The notes beneath the pieces were generated by a model. That model worked only from the letters and a program-made list of their open reading frames with translations. It was not told the origin of the DNA and did not search any database. Below are positions 24,820-38,700 of a DNA stretch of 64,000 nt, one piece after another; position 1 is the first letter of the stretch, and each line of letters opens with the position of its first letter. Made by a program: the position numbers and the translations under genes. Source of the DNA: Caulobacter sp. BK020 (GTDB taxonomy: Bacteria > Pseudomonadota > Alphaproteobacteria > Caulobacterales > Caulobacteraceae); NCBI RefSeq assembly GCF_004342605.1, contig NZ_SLZL01000012.1, positions 62,001 through 126,000 of the forward strand, read 5' to 3'.

Positions 24820-25628
24820 CGCGCCGCCTCCGCCAGGGCTCGGGCGCCGTCGGCGGCGAACCAGGCCGAGCAGCCCAGCATGGCGCCAGGCAAGGAGGCC
24901 ACCACCCGCCCTCGCCTGGCCCGACGCAGCGCCTCGTGACGCCCGGGGCCCCATCGGTCAGCGCCGGCCCGGGTCAGGTCGAAGAAGCCCAGCACCACCG
25001 CCTTGGGCGGGTCCAGCACCAGTTTCTCCAGCGGCGCGGGCGAGAAATACGGCTGGGCCGAGGCGTTGGCGAAGCCGGCCGCCCGCAGCATGGCGTCGAT
25101 CATCGTATTGGGCCCGGCCGTGTAACCGCCCGGCGTCAGGTAGAAGGCGGCCCGTCCCCGGCCGGCGCCAGCCGCCCTCGCCAGGTCGGCGTCCATCCGC
25201 GCCAGCAACGCCTCGCCCTCCGCCCCGCGGTTCAACACCCGGGCCACCTGCCGGACATTGGCCCGCACGCCGTCGAAATCGGTAGCGTCGCCAAGGCTGA
25301 TCGTGCGCACGCCGCGCCGGGCCAGCGCCGCCGTCAGCCGGGCGTCGCCACCCCACTGGCGCACCACGACCTCGGGGCGGGCGCCCAGGACCGCCTCCAG
25401 CGTCGTTCGCCGTTTCGGCAAGCCGGCGGCCTTGGCGCGAAGGAAGGAATCCGGCGCACCGGCGCGCGGCGACACGCCGACGATGGTCTCGCGCGCAGCC
25501 AGGGCCAGGACATATTGGTCGGCGCAGGAATCCAGCGACATTACCCGCTCGGCGGCCATCCGGGCGGCGGCGGGCTCCGCGACCGCCGCCAGGCCGACGA
25601 CGAGGCCGGCGAGCAAGGCCGCGCGCAT
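24816..25628 (-). CDS. Periplasmic substrate-binding protein of the iron/cobalamin ABC importer
   Basis: A 270-residue protein with a signal peptide (MRAALLAGLVVGLAAVAEPAAA) and the TroA/BtuF-like two-lobe fold. The openings VMSLDSCADQYVLAL and PEVVVRQWGG, then GGYTAGPNTMIDAMLRAAGFAN, are typical of the group. It is the first gene of the three-gene importer and lies four bases after the TetR gene on the same strand. The ligand cannot be assigned from sequence alone; siderophore, haem and cobalamin are all possible. Confidence 0.88.
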   Translation of the reverse strand: MRAALLAGLVVGLAAVAEPAAARMAAERVMSLDSCADQYVLALAARETIVGVSPRAGAPDSFLRAKAAGLPKRRTTLEAVLGARPEVVVRQWGGDARLTAALARRGVRTISLGDATDFDGVRANVRQVARVLNRGAEGEALLARMDADLARAAGAGRGRAAFYLTPGGYTAGPNTMIDAMLRAAGFANASAQPYFSPAPLEKLVLDPPKAVVLGFFDLTRAGADRWGPGRHEALRRARRGRVVASLPGAMLGCSAWFAADGARALAEAAR

Positions 25629-25632
25629 GGGA

Positions 25633-26268
25633 TCAGTCCGTGACCAGGCCGTGCAGCAGACCGTCCAGCGTGACCTTCATCAGTTCCTCGCGGGGCGCCC
25701 AATTGCGGTCAGGCATGGTGATCAGCAGGGCCACCAGACCGTGACAGGCCGCCCACAGCACCTGAGCCGCGCTCTCGCCGGAGCCGGTGCGCAGTCGCCC
25801 GGCGGCAGCGATTTCGTGGATGGGGCCGCTGAACTCGGCGAAGCAGCGGTCGCCCAGTTCGGCGGTGGCGGCCTGCTTTTCCTTGGAGATCACGTCGCGC
25901 GATCCGCAGAACACCAGCTGGTAGGTGTTGGGATTGTCGAGCGCGAACTTCATGTACGCCTCGAGCATCAGCCGAACCCGCTCCACCGCGTCGATCGGCC
26001 GGTGCGCGATATCGACGTTCACCGCCAGGAGCTGGCCGATCGCGTCGTCGCCGATCTCCAGCAGGATCTGGTCCTTGTCGCGGAAGTGCATGTAAAGGGC
26101 GGTCGAAGAGACCCCCACGGCGTCGGCGATCTTGCGGATCGTCGCCCCGGCGTAGCCTTCGGCTATGAAGATGCGTTCGGCCGCGGCCAGGATCTCTCCG
26201 CGACGCAGGTGGCCGTCGCCCTTCGGCTTGCGGGCCGACTTGTGCGGTTTCTTCAACGCGACCGTCAC
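25633..26268 (-). CDS. TetR family transcriptional regulator
   Basis: A regulator of about 211 residues with the TetR helix-turn-helix: RRGEILAAAERIFIAEGYAGATIRKIADAVGVSSTALYMHFRDKD (cited as span). A ligand-binding C-terminal half follows. A GTG at 26268 with AGGGGAA upstream is preferred; a GTG at 26304 in the same frame has no ribosome site and would add 12 residues. It sits four bases before the importer genes on the same strand, so it is probably part of the operon and may control it. Confidence 0.85.
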   Translation of the reverse strand: MTVALKKPHKSARKPKGDGHLRRGEILAAAERIFIAEGYAGATIRKIADAVGVSSTALYMHFRDKDQILLEIGDDAIGQLLAVNVDIAHRPIDAVERVRLMLEAYMKFALDNPNTYQLVFCGSRDVISKEKQAATAELGDRCFAEFSGPIHEIAAAGRLRTGSGESAAQVLWAACHGLVALLITMPDRNWAPREELMKVTLDGLLHGLVTD

Positions 26269-26433
26269 GATATGGCGTTCCCCTGCCTCGTCCCCGAATG
26301 TCACACTAAACGGGAATCACCCAAACGCCGCAACTCCTCTGGATTTCCTCGAAACGCGTGTTTTTCCGTTTGACACTTTCAGGTTGAAGATTCGCTAACT
26401 GCTCGCCGGATCCGATTGTGCGTGGCGGGGGCG

Positions 26434-27894
26434 ATGGCGCGAGAAGAAAGAGACCAGCGACGCGGGTTCGGCGCAAAGCCAGGCGTCAAGCATCGGATCA
26501 AGGTTCAGGAGAACGGCGCCGCCCAGGCCGCCGCACCGTTGCCCGACGGCGCCCATCGGCGGCTATCTCGGGGCCAGATGGCGGGACTGGCGATCCTTTT
26601 GGCGCTGCTGCTGCTCCTGGCGACGTTGCAGACCCACGCCACGTGGGAGGCCCTCCACATGCTGTTCTTCGTCGGGTTCATGGGCCATTCGGGAGTCAAG
26701 CTGGTCGCCGCCTTCACACCGCGAGCGCCGATGACCCCGACCTCGCTACCCGACGAAGCCCTGCCCGCCTACACGATCATCGCTCCCTTGTATCGGGAAG
26801 CCGCGGTGGCGGCGGAGCTGGTCGCCAATCTCACGCGGCTGGACTATCCGCGCGACCGCCTGCAGGTGCTGATCGCCCTGGAAGCCAACGATCACGAGAC
26901 CCAGGCGGCCTTCGCGGCCCTGGACCTTCCGGCCGGCTTCCAGGTGTTGATCGCGCCGCCCGGCTCGCCGCAGACAAAGCCCCGCGCCTGCAACGTCGCC
27001 CTGGGGCGGGCCCACGGCGACCTGGTGGTTATCTACGACGCCGAGGATGCGCCCCATCCCGGCCAGCTACGTGAAGCCGCCGCGCGGTTCGCCCAGGACG
27101 ACGCGAGCCTGGCCTGCCTGCAGGCGCCGCTACGGATCGAGCCGGACCCGCGCTTCCTGCCCGACCAGTTCGCCCTCGAATACGCCGTGCTGTTCGAGGT
27201 CTTCCTGCCGGCCTTGGCGCGCTGGCGCCTGGCCTTCCCGCTGGGCGGCACCAGCAATCATTTTCGGGCCGACGCCTTGCGCGCCATCGGAGGGTGGGAT
27301 CCCTACAACGTGACGGAGGACGCCGACATTGGCTTTCGCCTGGCCGCCCAGGGCTACAGGCTGGACGTCATCACTCGTCCCACCCTTGAGACCTCCCCAG
27401 CCACGCTGAAGATCTGGACGCCGCAACGGGCGCGCTGGATCAAGGGTCACCTCCAAACCTTGGCCGTCCATGCCCGAGGCCGGGTGATGCACACCCCGCG
27501 AGGGGCCGCCGCCCTGATCCTGACCCTGGCCCTGCCGCTCGTCTCGTCCCACCTGCACGGTCCGCTGTTCCTCTGGCTCCTGGTGCAGTGGGCGGGATCG
27601 CGGCTGGACCTTTGGGCCGCCGTACCGGCCATGGACTGGATGCTGGTGTTCTTCGGCTGGACCTGCATCGCGATCGCCGGAGCCGAGGCCCAGCGGCGGG
27701 CGGGGCATCGACAGCGGCCCCTGCCGCTGCTGGGCGCGATCTTCTACTGGCCGCTGCAGAGCCTGGCCGCGGCCAAGGCGCTTAGCCAGTTCATCGTCGC
27801 GCCGTTCCATTGGGACAAGACCCCGCACACGCCGCGCAGCGCCAATCCTTTGCTTCCCCGACTGCTGGCGCGGACTGGACGGGCCTTGCCCTGA
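26434..27894 (+). CDS. Membrane-bound family 2 glycosyltransferase (cellulose-synthase-like)
   Basis: A processive-type GT2 of about 486 residues. An N-terminal transmembrane pair is followed by a cytosolic catalytic domain with VIYDAEDAPHP (DxD), TEDADIG (general base Asp) and QRARWIKG (the QxxRW-type motif). Three C-terminal membrane segments follow. The product is presumably an exported polysaccharide or a lipid-linked sugar. The synthase accessory PilZ domain is absent. ATG 26434 was chosen over a TTG at 26416 because of the preceding GGGGGC. It diverges from the TetR gene. Confidence 0.82.
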   Translation: MAREERDQRRGFGAKPGVKHRIKVQENGAAQAAAPLPDGAHRRLSRGQMAGLAILLALLLLLATLQTHATWEALHMLFFVGFMGHSGVKLVAAFTPRAPMTPTSLPDEALPAYTIIAPLYREAAVAAELVANLTRLDYPRDRLQVLIALEANDHETQAAFAALDLPAGFQVLIAPPGSPQTKPRACNVALGRAHGDLVVIYDAEDAPHPGQLREAAARFAQDDASLACLQAPLRIEPDPRFLPDQFALEYAVLFEVFLPALARWRLAFPLGGTSNHFRADALRAIGGWDPYNVTEDADIGFRLAAQGYRLDVITRPTLETSPATLKIWTPQRARWIKGHLQTLAVHARGRVMHTPRGAAALILTLALPLVSSHLHGPLFLWLLVQWAGSRLDLWAAVPAMDWMLVFFGWTCIAIAGAEAQRRAGHRQRPLPLLGAIFYWPLQSLAAAKALSQFIVAPFHWDKTPHTPRSANPLLPRLLARTGRALP

Positions 27895-27912
27895 GCGCGT
27901 ATTGGCGGGGTC

Positions 27913-28824
27913 ATGGATCCGACCGTCGCCGCCGCCCCTCTCGTCATGCGCACCACCGGCTGGGCCGACTACGCCCTGCTCGACAGCGGCCATGGCCGGA
28001 AGCTGGAGCGCTATGGCCGCTACACCGTCGTGCGCCCCGAGCCGCAATGCTTCTGGGCGCCGCGTCTCGCCCCGAAGGCCTGGGACGCCGCCGACGCGGT
28101 GTTCGACCCCACCGACGAGGACGAGGCCGGCCGCTGGCGCTTCAAGGGCAAGCCGCTGGAGAAGTTCCCCCTGGCCTGGGGCGAGGCGAAGTTCCACGGC
28201 CAGTTCACGCCGTTCCGGCACCTGGCCTTCTTCCCAGAACAGGCCGCCAACTGGGCCTGGCAGGACCAGCGGGTCCGCGCCGTCTCGCAAGCTCCGGGGG
28301 GCCGCCAGCCCAAGGTGCTGAACCTGTTCGGCTATACCGGCGTGGCCAGCCTGGTCTGCGCCGCCGCCGGGGCGGCCGTCACTCACGTGGACGCCAGCAA
28401 GAAGTCGGTCGGCTTCGCTCGCGAGAACGCCGCCTTCGCCGGCCTGTCCGACAAGCCGATCCGCTGGATCGTCGAGGACGCCCGCCGTTTCGTGGCCCGC
28501 GAGGTGCGGCGCGGCTCGCAGTATCACGGGATCATCCTGGATCCGCCGAAGTTCGGCCGCGGGGCCGACGGCGAGGTGTGGCGCCTGTTCGAGGACCTGG
28601 CCGAACTGACCGCCAACTGCGCGCAGATCCTGGCTCCCGACGCCTCGTTCCTGCTGATGAACGCCTATGCCGCCCGGGTCTCGGGCGCGGCGATGTCGGG
28701 CCTGCTGGCCCAGGAGCTGAAGGGACGCGGCGGGGTGATCGACTGGGGCGAGCTATCGCTGGTCGAGGAGAAGGGCGACCGCCAGATCGGCCTGTCGTTC
28801 TTCGCCCGCTGGGCCTCGGAGTGA
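27913..28824 (+). CDS. Class I SAM-dependent methyltransferase, RlmI/RsmD-like
   Basis: A 303-residue protein with SAM motif I in VLNLFGYTGVASL, an acidic loop HVDASKKSVGFARENA, and motif IV LDPPKFGRG, where DPP(K/Y)F is typical of 23S rRNA cytosine methyltransferases. The first 100 residues (MRTTGWADYALLDSGHGRKLERYG) form a separate domain. It is followed after four bases by another RNA methyltransferase gene, so an RNA-modifying pair is likely. The target base is unknown. Confidence 0.8.
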   Translation: MDPTVAAAPLVMRTTGWADYALLDSGHGRKLERYGRYTVVRPEPQCFWAPRLAPKAWDAADAVFDPTDEDEAGRWRFKGKPLEKFPLAWGEAKFHGQFTPFRHLAFFPEQAANWAWQDQRVRAVSQAPGGRQPKVLNLFGYTGVASLVCAAAGAAVTHVDASKKSVGFARENAAFAGLSDKPIRWIVEDARRFVAREVRRGSQYHGIILDPPKFGRGADGEVWRLFEDLAELTANCAQILAPDASFLLMNAYAARVSGAAMSGLLAQELKGRGGVIDWGELSLVEEKGDRQIGLSFFARWASE

Positions 28825-28828
28825 TGCG

Positions 28829-29632
28829 ATGAACGCCCCCCAAGCGCCGAAGACCGTCACCTCCCTGTCGAACGCCACAGTCAAGGCCGTCCGCGCCCTG
28901 CACATGCGCAAGGAGCGCGAGGAGAGCGGCCTGTTCCTGGCCGAGGGCCTGAAGATCGTCATCGAGGCGATCGACTGCGGCCATGCCCCCCGGATCCTGA
29001 TGTACGGCCGAGACGCCGCCGACCATCCGATGCTGCAGAAGGCCAGCCAGGCCTGCCTGAAGGCCGGCGGCGAGGTCATCGAGGTCAATCGCGAGATCCT
29101 TGAGAAGGTCTCGCGCCGCGACAATCCCCAGGCCGTAGTCGGGGTGTTCAAGCAGGTCTATGCGCCGCTCAGCGCCATCGTGCCCGAGAGCGCCCCGTGC
29201 TGGGTGGCCATGCAGGCCGTGCGCGACCCCGGCAACCTGGGCACGGTGATCCGCACCGCCGACGCGGCCGGCTGCGGCGGGGTGATCCTGGTCGGCGACT
29301 GCGTGGACCCCTATTCGGTCGAGGGCGTGCGGGCCACCATGGGCTCGATCTTCGCGGTCAAGATCGCCAAGGCCTCGGTGGCCGAGTTCCTGGCCTGGCG
29401 CGAGACCTGGCCCGGCAGCGTGATCGGCACCCTGCTGACCGCCACGGTCGACCACAGGAGCGCCGACTATGTGAAGCCGTCGCTGATCCTGATGGGCAAC
29501 GAGCAGCAGGGCCTGCCGCCCGAACTGGCCGCCGCCTGCGACGTCAACGTCAAGATCCCGATGCGCGGCCGCGCCGACAGCCTGAACCTGTCGGTGGCCA
29601 CCGGGATCATGATCTATACGGTGACGGGGTAA
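28829..29632 (+). CDS. TrmH/SpoU family RNA 2'-O-methyltransferase
   Basis: A 267-residue SPOUT enzyme. An N-terminal substrate-binding domain (SLSNATVKAVRALHMRKEREESGLFLAEG) precedes the knot domain. That domain has motif 1 RDPGNLGTVIRTADAAG, motif 2 LMGNEQQGL and motif 3 IPMRGRADSLNLSVATGI. It methylates ribose 2'-OH groups in rRNA or tRNA using SAM. It sits immediately behind a second methyltransferase gene on the same strand. Confidence 0.9.
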   Translation: MNAPQAPKTVTSLSNATVKAVRALHMRKEREESGLFLAEGLKIVIEAIDCGHAPRILMYGRDAADHPMLQKASQACLKAGGEVIEVNREILEKVSRRDNPQAVVGVFKQVYAPLSAIVPESAPCWVAMQAVRDPGNLGTVIRTADAAGCGGVILVGDCVDPYSVEGVRATMGSIFAVKIAKASVAEFLAWRETWPGSVIGTLLTATVDHRSADYVKPSLILMGNEQQGLPPELAAACDVNVKIPMRGRADSLNLSVATGIMIYTVTG

Positions 29633-29679
29633 GACGGCCGGCCGGGACAGGCCCGCCGGCCTGCCCCGCAGTCGGACGA

Positions 29680-30096
29680 CTATTTGATCCGCGTCCACTT
29701 CTCGGTCTTGCACAGCGGCGCGACGATGCAGCCCTTCAGCTTCAGCTCGTTGGCCGAGATCAGGGTGATCGTCCCCGAATAGGTGCCGCCGTCGGCGGCG
29801 TTGTAGACCTTGCCGCCGGTCCACTTGGTCGGCCCGCCGGTGAAGTCGTAGAGCATCTGCATGTTCTTCAGCGGCCGGTTGCGCAAGGACGCGTCCTTGT
29901 TCTTGGTGTCCTTCACGGCCGGGTCGCTCTTGATGTGATCCGAGCTGACCAGCTTGCCGCACAGGCTGTTGCCGCACCTGCTGATCTCGACCTGGCCGCC
30001 GTTGGTCTGGGTCTGCCACAGGCCCGTGACGTCCTGGGCGAAGGCCGGGGCGGCGACGGCGAGCGCCAGCGTGGCGGCTAGGATAGGCAGTTTCAT
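29680..30096 (-). CDS. DUF2147 family periplasmic protein
   Basis: A 138-residue protein with a signal peptide (ILAATLALAVAAPAFAQ). The DUF2147 pattern follows: VTGLWQTQTNGGQVEISRCGNSLCGKLV, then NAADGGTYSGTITLISANELKLKGCIVAPLCKTEKWTR, with four Cys able to form two disulphides. Function is unknown for the family. It converges on the rRNA methyltransferase pair and is otherwise alone. Confidence 0.85.
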   Translation of the reverse strand: MKLPILAATLALAVAAPAFAQDVTGLWQTQTNGGQVEISRCGNSLCGKLVSSDHIKSDPAVKDTKNKDASLRNRPLKNMQMLYDFTGGPTKWTGGKVYNAADGGTYSGTITLISANELKLKGCIVAPLCKTEKWTRIK

Positions 30097-30186
30097 GGGG
30101 TCTTCCTCCCGGGTTGTTGCCCCTTTCTAACGCGCGTTCGCCTGAACCGGCCATGAATTGATGGCCAAGTTCGAACAAGGCTCGCC

Positions 30187-34340
<4,154 letters not shown>

Positions 34341-34676
34341 CTAGCCGCCAGCCGCCCGCAGGGCGCTGGCCTGTCGGCGCGACAGCTTGGACTGGATCTC
34401 GTCGCGGATATCGATCCGGCAGGCGCGGGCCGACCAGCGGTCGAGCTTTTCGGCCCGGGCGCGGGCGTCACAGACGCTCTCGCCGGCCGTGTCGATCCGG
34501 GCCTGGAACCGGCGAGCGTCGTCGGGGCGCGAAAGGTCCAGGTCGCCGATCCGGATCGTGGCCAGCACCGCGGGCCTGGCCGGCGCGGCGTGGGCGGCCT
34601 GGGTAAGCCCCAGGGCCGGCAAGGCCGCGAGGCCCAGGATTGCCGCCGTCGAAAGCTTGGCGATGAACCGGCTCAT
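34341..34676 (-). CDS. UrcA family protein
   Basis: A 111-residue secreted protein with a signal peptide (LSTAAILGLAALPALGLTQAAHA). The UrcA pattern ATIRIGDLDLSRPDDARRFQARIDTAGESVCDARA (cited as span) has two Cys and ends in a helical tail. The family is abundant in Caulobacterales and Sphingomonadales and has no known function. Its upstream region (34677-34818) is AT-rich and probably holds the promoter. Confidence 0.85.
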   Translation of the reverse strand: MSRFIAKLSTAAILGLAALPALGLTQAAHAAPARPAVLATIRIGDLDLSRPDDARRFQARIDTAGESVCDARARAEKLDRWSARACRIDIRDEIQSKLSRRQASALRAAGG

Positions 34677-34818
34677 GTCCGTCTCCCCCGTCCTGGCGAC
34701 GCCGTCCGCGCCGCCTTCGAGAGGTAGAATGACCGGATTGTTCTACGAATACGCGTTACGTCTGCTTCATGACGTGGTATTCATGGAATGAACGACCTGT
34801 AATCTTTTCGCATGTGTT

Positions 34819-36180
34819 CTATCGCGAGGAAGAGTTCAGCCGCGCCTCCTTGACCGGCGGGCGTTCCAGCGCCTGGTAGACCACCGTGCGCGTCGTCGCG
34901 TCCAGGCCCGAGCCCACCCCGCCCAGGCGCTGGATCATGCCGATGAAGAACAGGTCGTTGCTGGGGTCGATCCAGAACCAGGTGCCGGCGCTGCCGCCCC
35001 AGCTGATCGTGCCCGGACCGACCGGCGCGCCGGACAGGTGCGGATCGACCGCCACGGCCACGTCCAGGCCGTAACCCATGCCGGCGCTGAACGGGAACGG
35101 CTTCTGGTCCGGCCGCAGCACCCCGGCCGTGCCGTTGGTGGTGACCTGGAAGCTGGACGGCAAATGGTTGGATCGCATCAAGGCCACGGTCTCGGGCCGC
35201 AGGATCCGCACCCCGTCCAGCTCGCCGCCGTTCAGGATCATCTGGGCGAAGCGGGCGAAGTCGCCGGCGGTGGACAGCAGCCCCCCGCCCCCCGACGGCG
35301 CGGCCGGCGGCCGGGAGACGTCGCGCCATGGCCCCTCGTTGGCGGGGATCAGCTTGCCGGTGGCCGGATCGCCGTCATAGAGGGCGGCCAGGCGCGGCAG
35401 CTTCTCGGCCGGGGCCCAGAAGGCGGTGTCCTTCATCTTCAGGGGACGGAATATCCGCTCCTCCATGAACACCGGCAGGGTCTGGCCCGACAGGCGCTCG
35501 ACGATCAGCCCCTGCAGGTCGGCGGCGACGCTGTAGCGCCACATCACCCCGGGCTGGGCGTACATCGGCAGCATGGCCACCTTGCGCACCAGGTGGTCCA
35601 GGCTGTCGGACTGCAGCACCCCGGCCCGGTAATAGGCCTGGTCGGCGACGCTGGCCGGATCGTCGGCCAAGCCGTAGGCGAAGCCGGCCGTATGGGTCAT
35701 CAGCTCGCGCATGGTCGGCGGACGGCTGACGGGGGTCAGGATCGGTCGTCCCTGGGCGTCGACGCCGGAGGCCACGCGCAGGTCCGCCAGTTCGGGCAGA
35801 TACTCCGTGATCGGATCGTCCAGCCGCCACCGCCCCTCCTGGTAGAGGATCAGCATCGCCACCCCGGTGACCGCCTTGGTCTCGGAGCGGATGCGGAAGA
35901 TGGCGTCGGCCGGCATGGCCTCGCCGGTCTCCAGGCTGCGCTTGCCGAAGGCCTTCAGCGACACAATCCGGCCGTGGCGGCCCAGCACGGTGACGCCGCC
36001 GGCGATCTGGCCCTGGTCGACCAGGGCCTGCATGGTCTCGTCGAGCCTGCGCAGCCGTTCGGCCGAAAAGCCGGCCGTCTCGGGCCGGGTCGAGGGCAAG
36101 GGCGCGGCGGCCAGGGAACCGGCGGCGGTGAGCCCCAGAAGCGCGGCCAGGGCGCCGGCGGTGCGACGCATCACGTTCAT
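34819..36180 (-). CDS. Secreted serine hydrolase of the beta-lactamase family (paralogue)
   Basis: A 453-residue protein that is closely similar along its length to the 2541-3857 product. It has a signal peptide (ALAALLGLTAAGSLAAA), SxxK as SETK at residues 99-102, THTAGFAYGL, RYSVAADLQG and SWGGSAGTWFWIDP. ATG 36180 follows a GGAGGG site; the open frame upstream overlaps parC. Same inference as for the paralogue: a periplasmic esterase or peptidase-like hydrolase. It follows parC by 43 bases on the same strand. Confidence 0.85.
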   Translation of the reverse strand: MNVMRRTAGALAALLGLTAAGSLAAAPLPSTRPETAGFSAERLRRLDETMQALVDQGQIAGGVTVLGRHGRIVSLKAFGKRSLETGEAMPADAIFRIRSETKAVTGVAMLILYQEGRWRLDDPITEYLPELADLRVASGVDAQGRPILTPVSRPPTMRELMTHTAGFAYGLADDPASVADQAYYRAGVLQSDSLDHLVRKVAMLPMYAQPGVMWRYSVAADLQGLIVERLSGQTLPVFMEERIFRPLKMKDTAFWAPAEKLPRLAALYDGDPATGKLIPANEGPWRDVSRPPAAPSGGGGLLSTAGDFARFAQMILNGGELDGVRILRPETVALMRSNHLPSSFQVTTNGTAGVLRPDQKPFPFSAGMGYGLDVAVAVDPHLSGAPVGPGTISWGGSAGTWFWIDPSNDLFFIGMIQRLGGVGSGLDATTRTVVYQALERPPVKEARLNSSSR

Positions 36181-36223
36181 GCCCCCTCCAGGGGGAGGGA
36201 GAAACGCGCGGCCACCGCCCTCA

Positions 36224-38500
36224 TCACTTCGGCCGGAACCGCTTGGACGTCGGGAAGCCCTTGGGCGACAGCTTGCCGGCGCCTGCGCGACGGCCGATCC
36301 AGTCCTTCCACTCGGTCCAGTCGCGGCGACGGCCGGCCGTGTCGATCCAGAAGGCACCCCCCTCGGTGGTGAACGAGATCGCGTCGCGCAACCCGCCCTC
36401 GCGATAGGACTGCAGCTTGACGCCCTTGCCGCGCGGCATTTCCGGCAGTTCCTCCAGCGGGAAGATCAGGATCTTGCCATTGTCGCCGATCACCGCGATC
36501 TGGTCGCCGACCGCCTCCAGGCAGAAAGCCGCGCCGGCGGAGTCGACGGTCAGGACCTGCTTGCCGGCCTTGCGGTTGGCCACCGCCTCCTCCTCCGGCA
36601 TCAGGAAGCCGTAGCCCTGTTTCGAGGCCACGAAGCGCTTGCGCCCAGCCTTGAACGGGAACATGTCGATGATCTTCACCTTGTCATCGAGCTCGATCAT
36701 CATCCGCACGGGCTCGCCGTGACCGCGCGCCGACGGCAGGTTGGCGCAGCTGATCGTGAAGAACCGGCCGTCGCTGGTGAACAGCAGCAGCTTGTCGGTG
36801 GTCTCGGCCGGGGCCAGGAAGCCCAGCTTGTCGCCTTCCTTGAACTTCAGCTCGGACGGGTCGTCGATCTTGCCCTTGGCGGCGCGGATCCAGCCGCGGT
36901 CCGACAGGATGACGGTGATCGGCTCGCGCACGATCATCGCCTCCAGGGCCGCGTCGGCGTCGACCACTGGCGCGTCCTCGAAGATCGAACGGCCGATCAC
37001 GCCGGTGGGGCGCGGCTTGTCGTGCGGGTGGCTGATCTTGACCAGCACGGCGCGCACCTGGCGCAGGCCCGTTCCGACCAGGTCCCACTGCTTGCGGTCG
37101 CTGGCCAGCATGGCCAGGATGCCGTCGCGCTCTTCCACCAGCTCGGCGTGCTCGCGGCGGATCTCCATCTCCTCCAGCTTGGCCAGCTGGCGCAGGCGGG
37201 TGTTGAGGATGGCGTCGGCCTGGATTTCCGACAGGGCGAAGGCGGCGATCAGCTTCTGCTTGGGCTCGTCCTCGTAGCGGACGATGCGGATCACCTCGTC
37301 CAGATTGAGGTAGGCGATCAGCAGGCCGTCCAGGATGTGCAGGCGGGCCTCGATCTTGGCCAGGCGGTGGCGAGCCCGGCGGGTCAGCACCTCGCGGCGG
37401 TGGGCCAGGAACGCCATCAGCGCCTGTTTGATCCCCATCACGCCCGGCGTGCCCTTAGCGTCCAGCACGTTGATGTTGACCGGGAAGCGGCTTTCCAGCG
37501 CCGAGAGCTTGAACAGGCTCTCCATCAGCACTTCGGGCTCGACGTTCTTGGACTTGGGCTCGAGGACCAGACGGATGTCCTCGGCGCTCTCGTCGCGCAC
37601 GTCGCCCAGCAGGGCGGCCTTCTTGCTGTCGATCAGGTCGGCCAGTTGCTCGACCAGGTCCGACTTCTTGACCTGGTAGGGGATCTCGGTGACGACGATC
37701 TGGTAGGTCCCGCGGCCGGTGTCTTCCTTCTCCCAGCGGGCGCGGGTGCGCACGCCGCCGCGACCGGTCTCGTAGGTCTCCAGCAGGCTCTCGCGGGATT
37801 CGACGATCACGCCGCCGGTCGGGAAGTCCGGGCCCGGCACGCGCTCCAGGATCTCGGCCGTGGTCGCCTCGGGCTTGGACAGCAGCAGCAGGCAGGCGTC
37901 GATCAGTTCGGCCGGGTTGTGCGGCGGGATCGAGGTGGCCATGCCCACGGCGATGCCCGAGCTGCCGTTGGCCAAGAGGTTCGGGAAGCCCGACGGCAGG
38001 ACCACCGGCTCCTCGTCCTGGCCGTCGTAGGACGGCTTGAAGTCGACCGCGTTCTCGTCGATGCCGTCCAGCAGCAGCATGGCCGCGGCGGTCATCTTGC
38101 ACTCGGTGTAGCGCATGGCGGCGGGGTTATCGCCGTCGATGTTGCCGAAGTTGCCCTGGCCGTCGACCAGCGGCACCCGCTGGGCGAAGTCCTGGGCCAG
38201 GCGGACCAGGGCGTCGTAGATCGACTGGTCGCCGTGCGGGTGGAAGTTACCCATCACCTCGCCGACCACCTTGGCGCACTTGCGCGCGGCGCCTTCGGGG
38301 TTGAGGCGCATGTTGTTCATCGCGTGCAGCACGCGCCGGTGCACGGGCTTGAGGCCATCGCGCACGTCGGGCAGGGCCCGCGAGCCGATCGTCGACAGCG
38401 CATAGGCCAGGTAGCGCTTGGACAGCGCCTCGCTCAGCGGCTCGTCGAGGATGCGGCCGTCTTCCGGGCCGCCGGGGGGAGGTAGGACTGGTTTGTTCAT
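36224..38500 (-). CDS. parC: DNA topoisomerase IV subunit A
   Basis: A 758-residue type IIA topoisomerase A subunit. The winged-helix and tower region carries the catalytic Tyr in [10 protein letters not shown] (about residue 130), preceded by [22 protein letters not shown]. The C-terminal beta-pinwheel is short and degenerate, as in ParC rather than GyrA. With ParE it decatenates sister chromosomes. ParE is not in the window (the parE at 45.7 kb is an unrelated toxin). Quinolone-region residues read [10 protein letters not shown], a wild-type-looking sequence. Confidence 0.93.
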   Translation of the reverse strand: MNKPVLPPPGGPEDGRILDEPLSEALSKRYLAYALSTIGSRALPDVRDGLKPVHRRVLHAMNNMRLNPEGAARKCAKVVGEVMGNFHPHGDQSIYDALVRLAQDFAQRVPLVDGQGNFGNIDGDNPAAMRYTECKMTAAAMLLLDGIDENAVDFKPSYDGQDEEPVVLPSGFPNLLANGSSGIAVGMATSIPPHNPAELIDACLLLLSKPEATTAEILERVPGPDFPTGGVIVESRESLLETYETGRGGVRTRARWEKEDTGRGTYQIVVTEIPYQVKKSDLVEQLADLIDSKKAALLGDVRDESAEDIRLVLEPKSKNVEPEVLMESLFKLSALESRFPVNINVLDAKGTPGVMGIKQALMAFLAHRREVLTRRARHRLAKIEARLHILDGLLIAYLNLDEVIRIVRYEDEPKQKLIAAFALSEIQADAILNTRLRQLAKLEEMEIRREHAELVEERDGILAMLASDRKQWDLVGTGLRQVRAVLVKISHPHDKPRPTGVIGRSIFEDAPVVDADAALEAMIVREPITVILSDRGWIRAAKGKIDDPSELKFKEGDKLGFLAPAETTDKLLLFTSDGRFFTISCANLPSARGHGEPVRMMIELDDKVKIIDMFPFKAGRKRFVASKQGYGFLMPEEEAVANRKAGKQVLTVDSAGAAFCLEAVGDQIAVIGDNGKILIFPLEELPEMPRGKGVKLQSYREGGLRDAISFTTEGGAFWIDTAGRRRDWTEWKDWIGRRAGAGKLSPKGFPTSKRFRPK

Positions 38501-38576
38501 CGGGGAGATTCGTTACGCGTGGAGGGCACAGTAGCAGATGTGGCGGGCTGGGTTCGAGAGTTCGGGATGTGGCGGA

Positions 38577-38689
38577 CTTGCCCCTTGCGGGTCGCTTCGC
38601 GACCGTCTTCCCCCAGAGGGGGAAGAGCCTCGCCGTGAAGGCTCCGCCCCCTCGCCGCGACAGACCGCGCAGCGGTCAGGTGGGGCAAG
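38577..38689. repeat. Palindromic intergenic repeat, copy B
   Basis: Same organisation as copy A with 8-bp ends CTTGCCCC and GGGGCAAG. Its first hairpin is GGTCGC-TTC-GCGACC. Relative to copy A, two base pairs are changed on both sides of the stem, keeping the pairing. The CTTCCCCC-AGA-GGGGGAAG hairpin and the terminal GACCGC-type hairpin are kept. It fills the spacer between recO and parC. Confidence 0.85.
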
Positions 38690-38700
38690 CGGGCGAGTCA

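Noticed and set aside
26269-26304. TetR start at GTG 26304
   Set aside because: There is no ribosome site upstream; the GTG at 26268 has AGGGGAA. Kept as an alternative only.
35867-38485. An 872-codon plus-strand frame opposite parC
   Set aside because: Contains only His/Arg/Gly/Leu-rich shadow sequence. parC explains the region.
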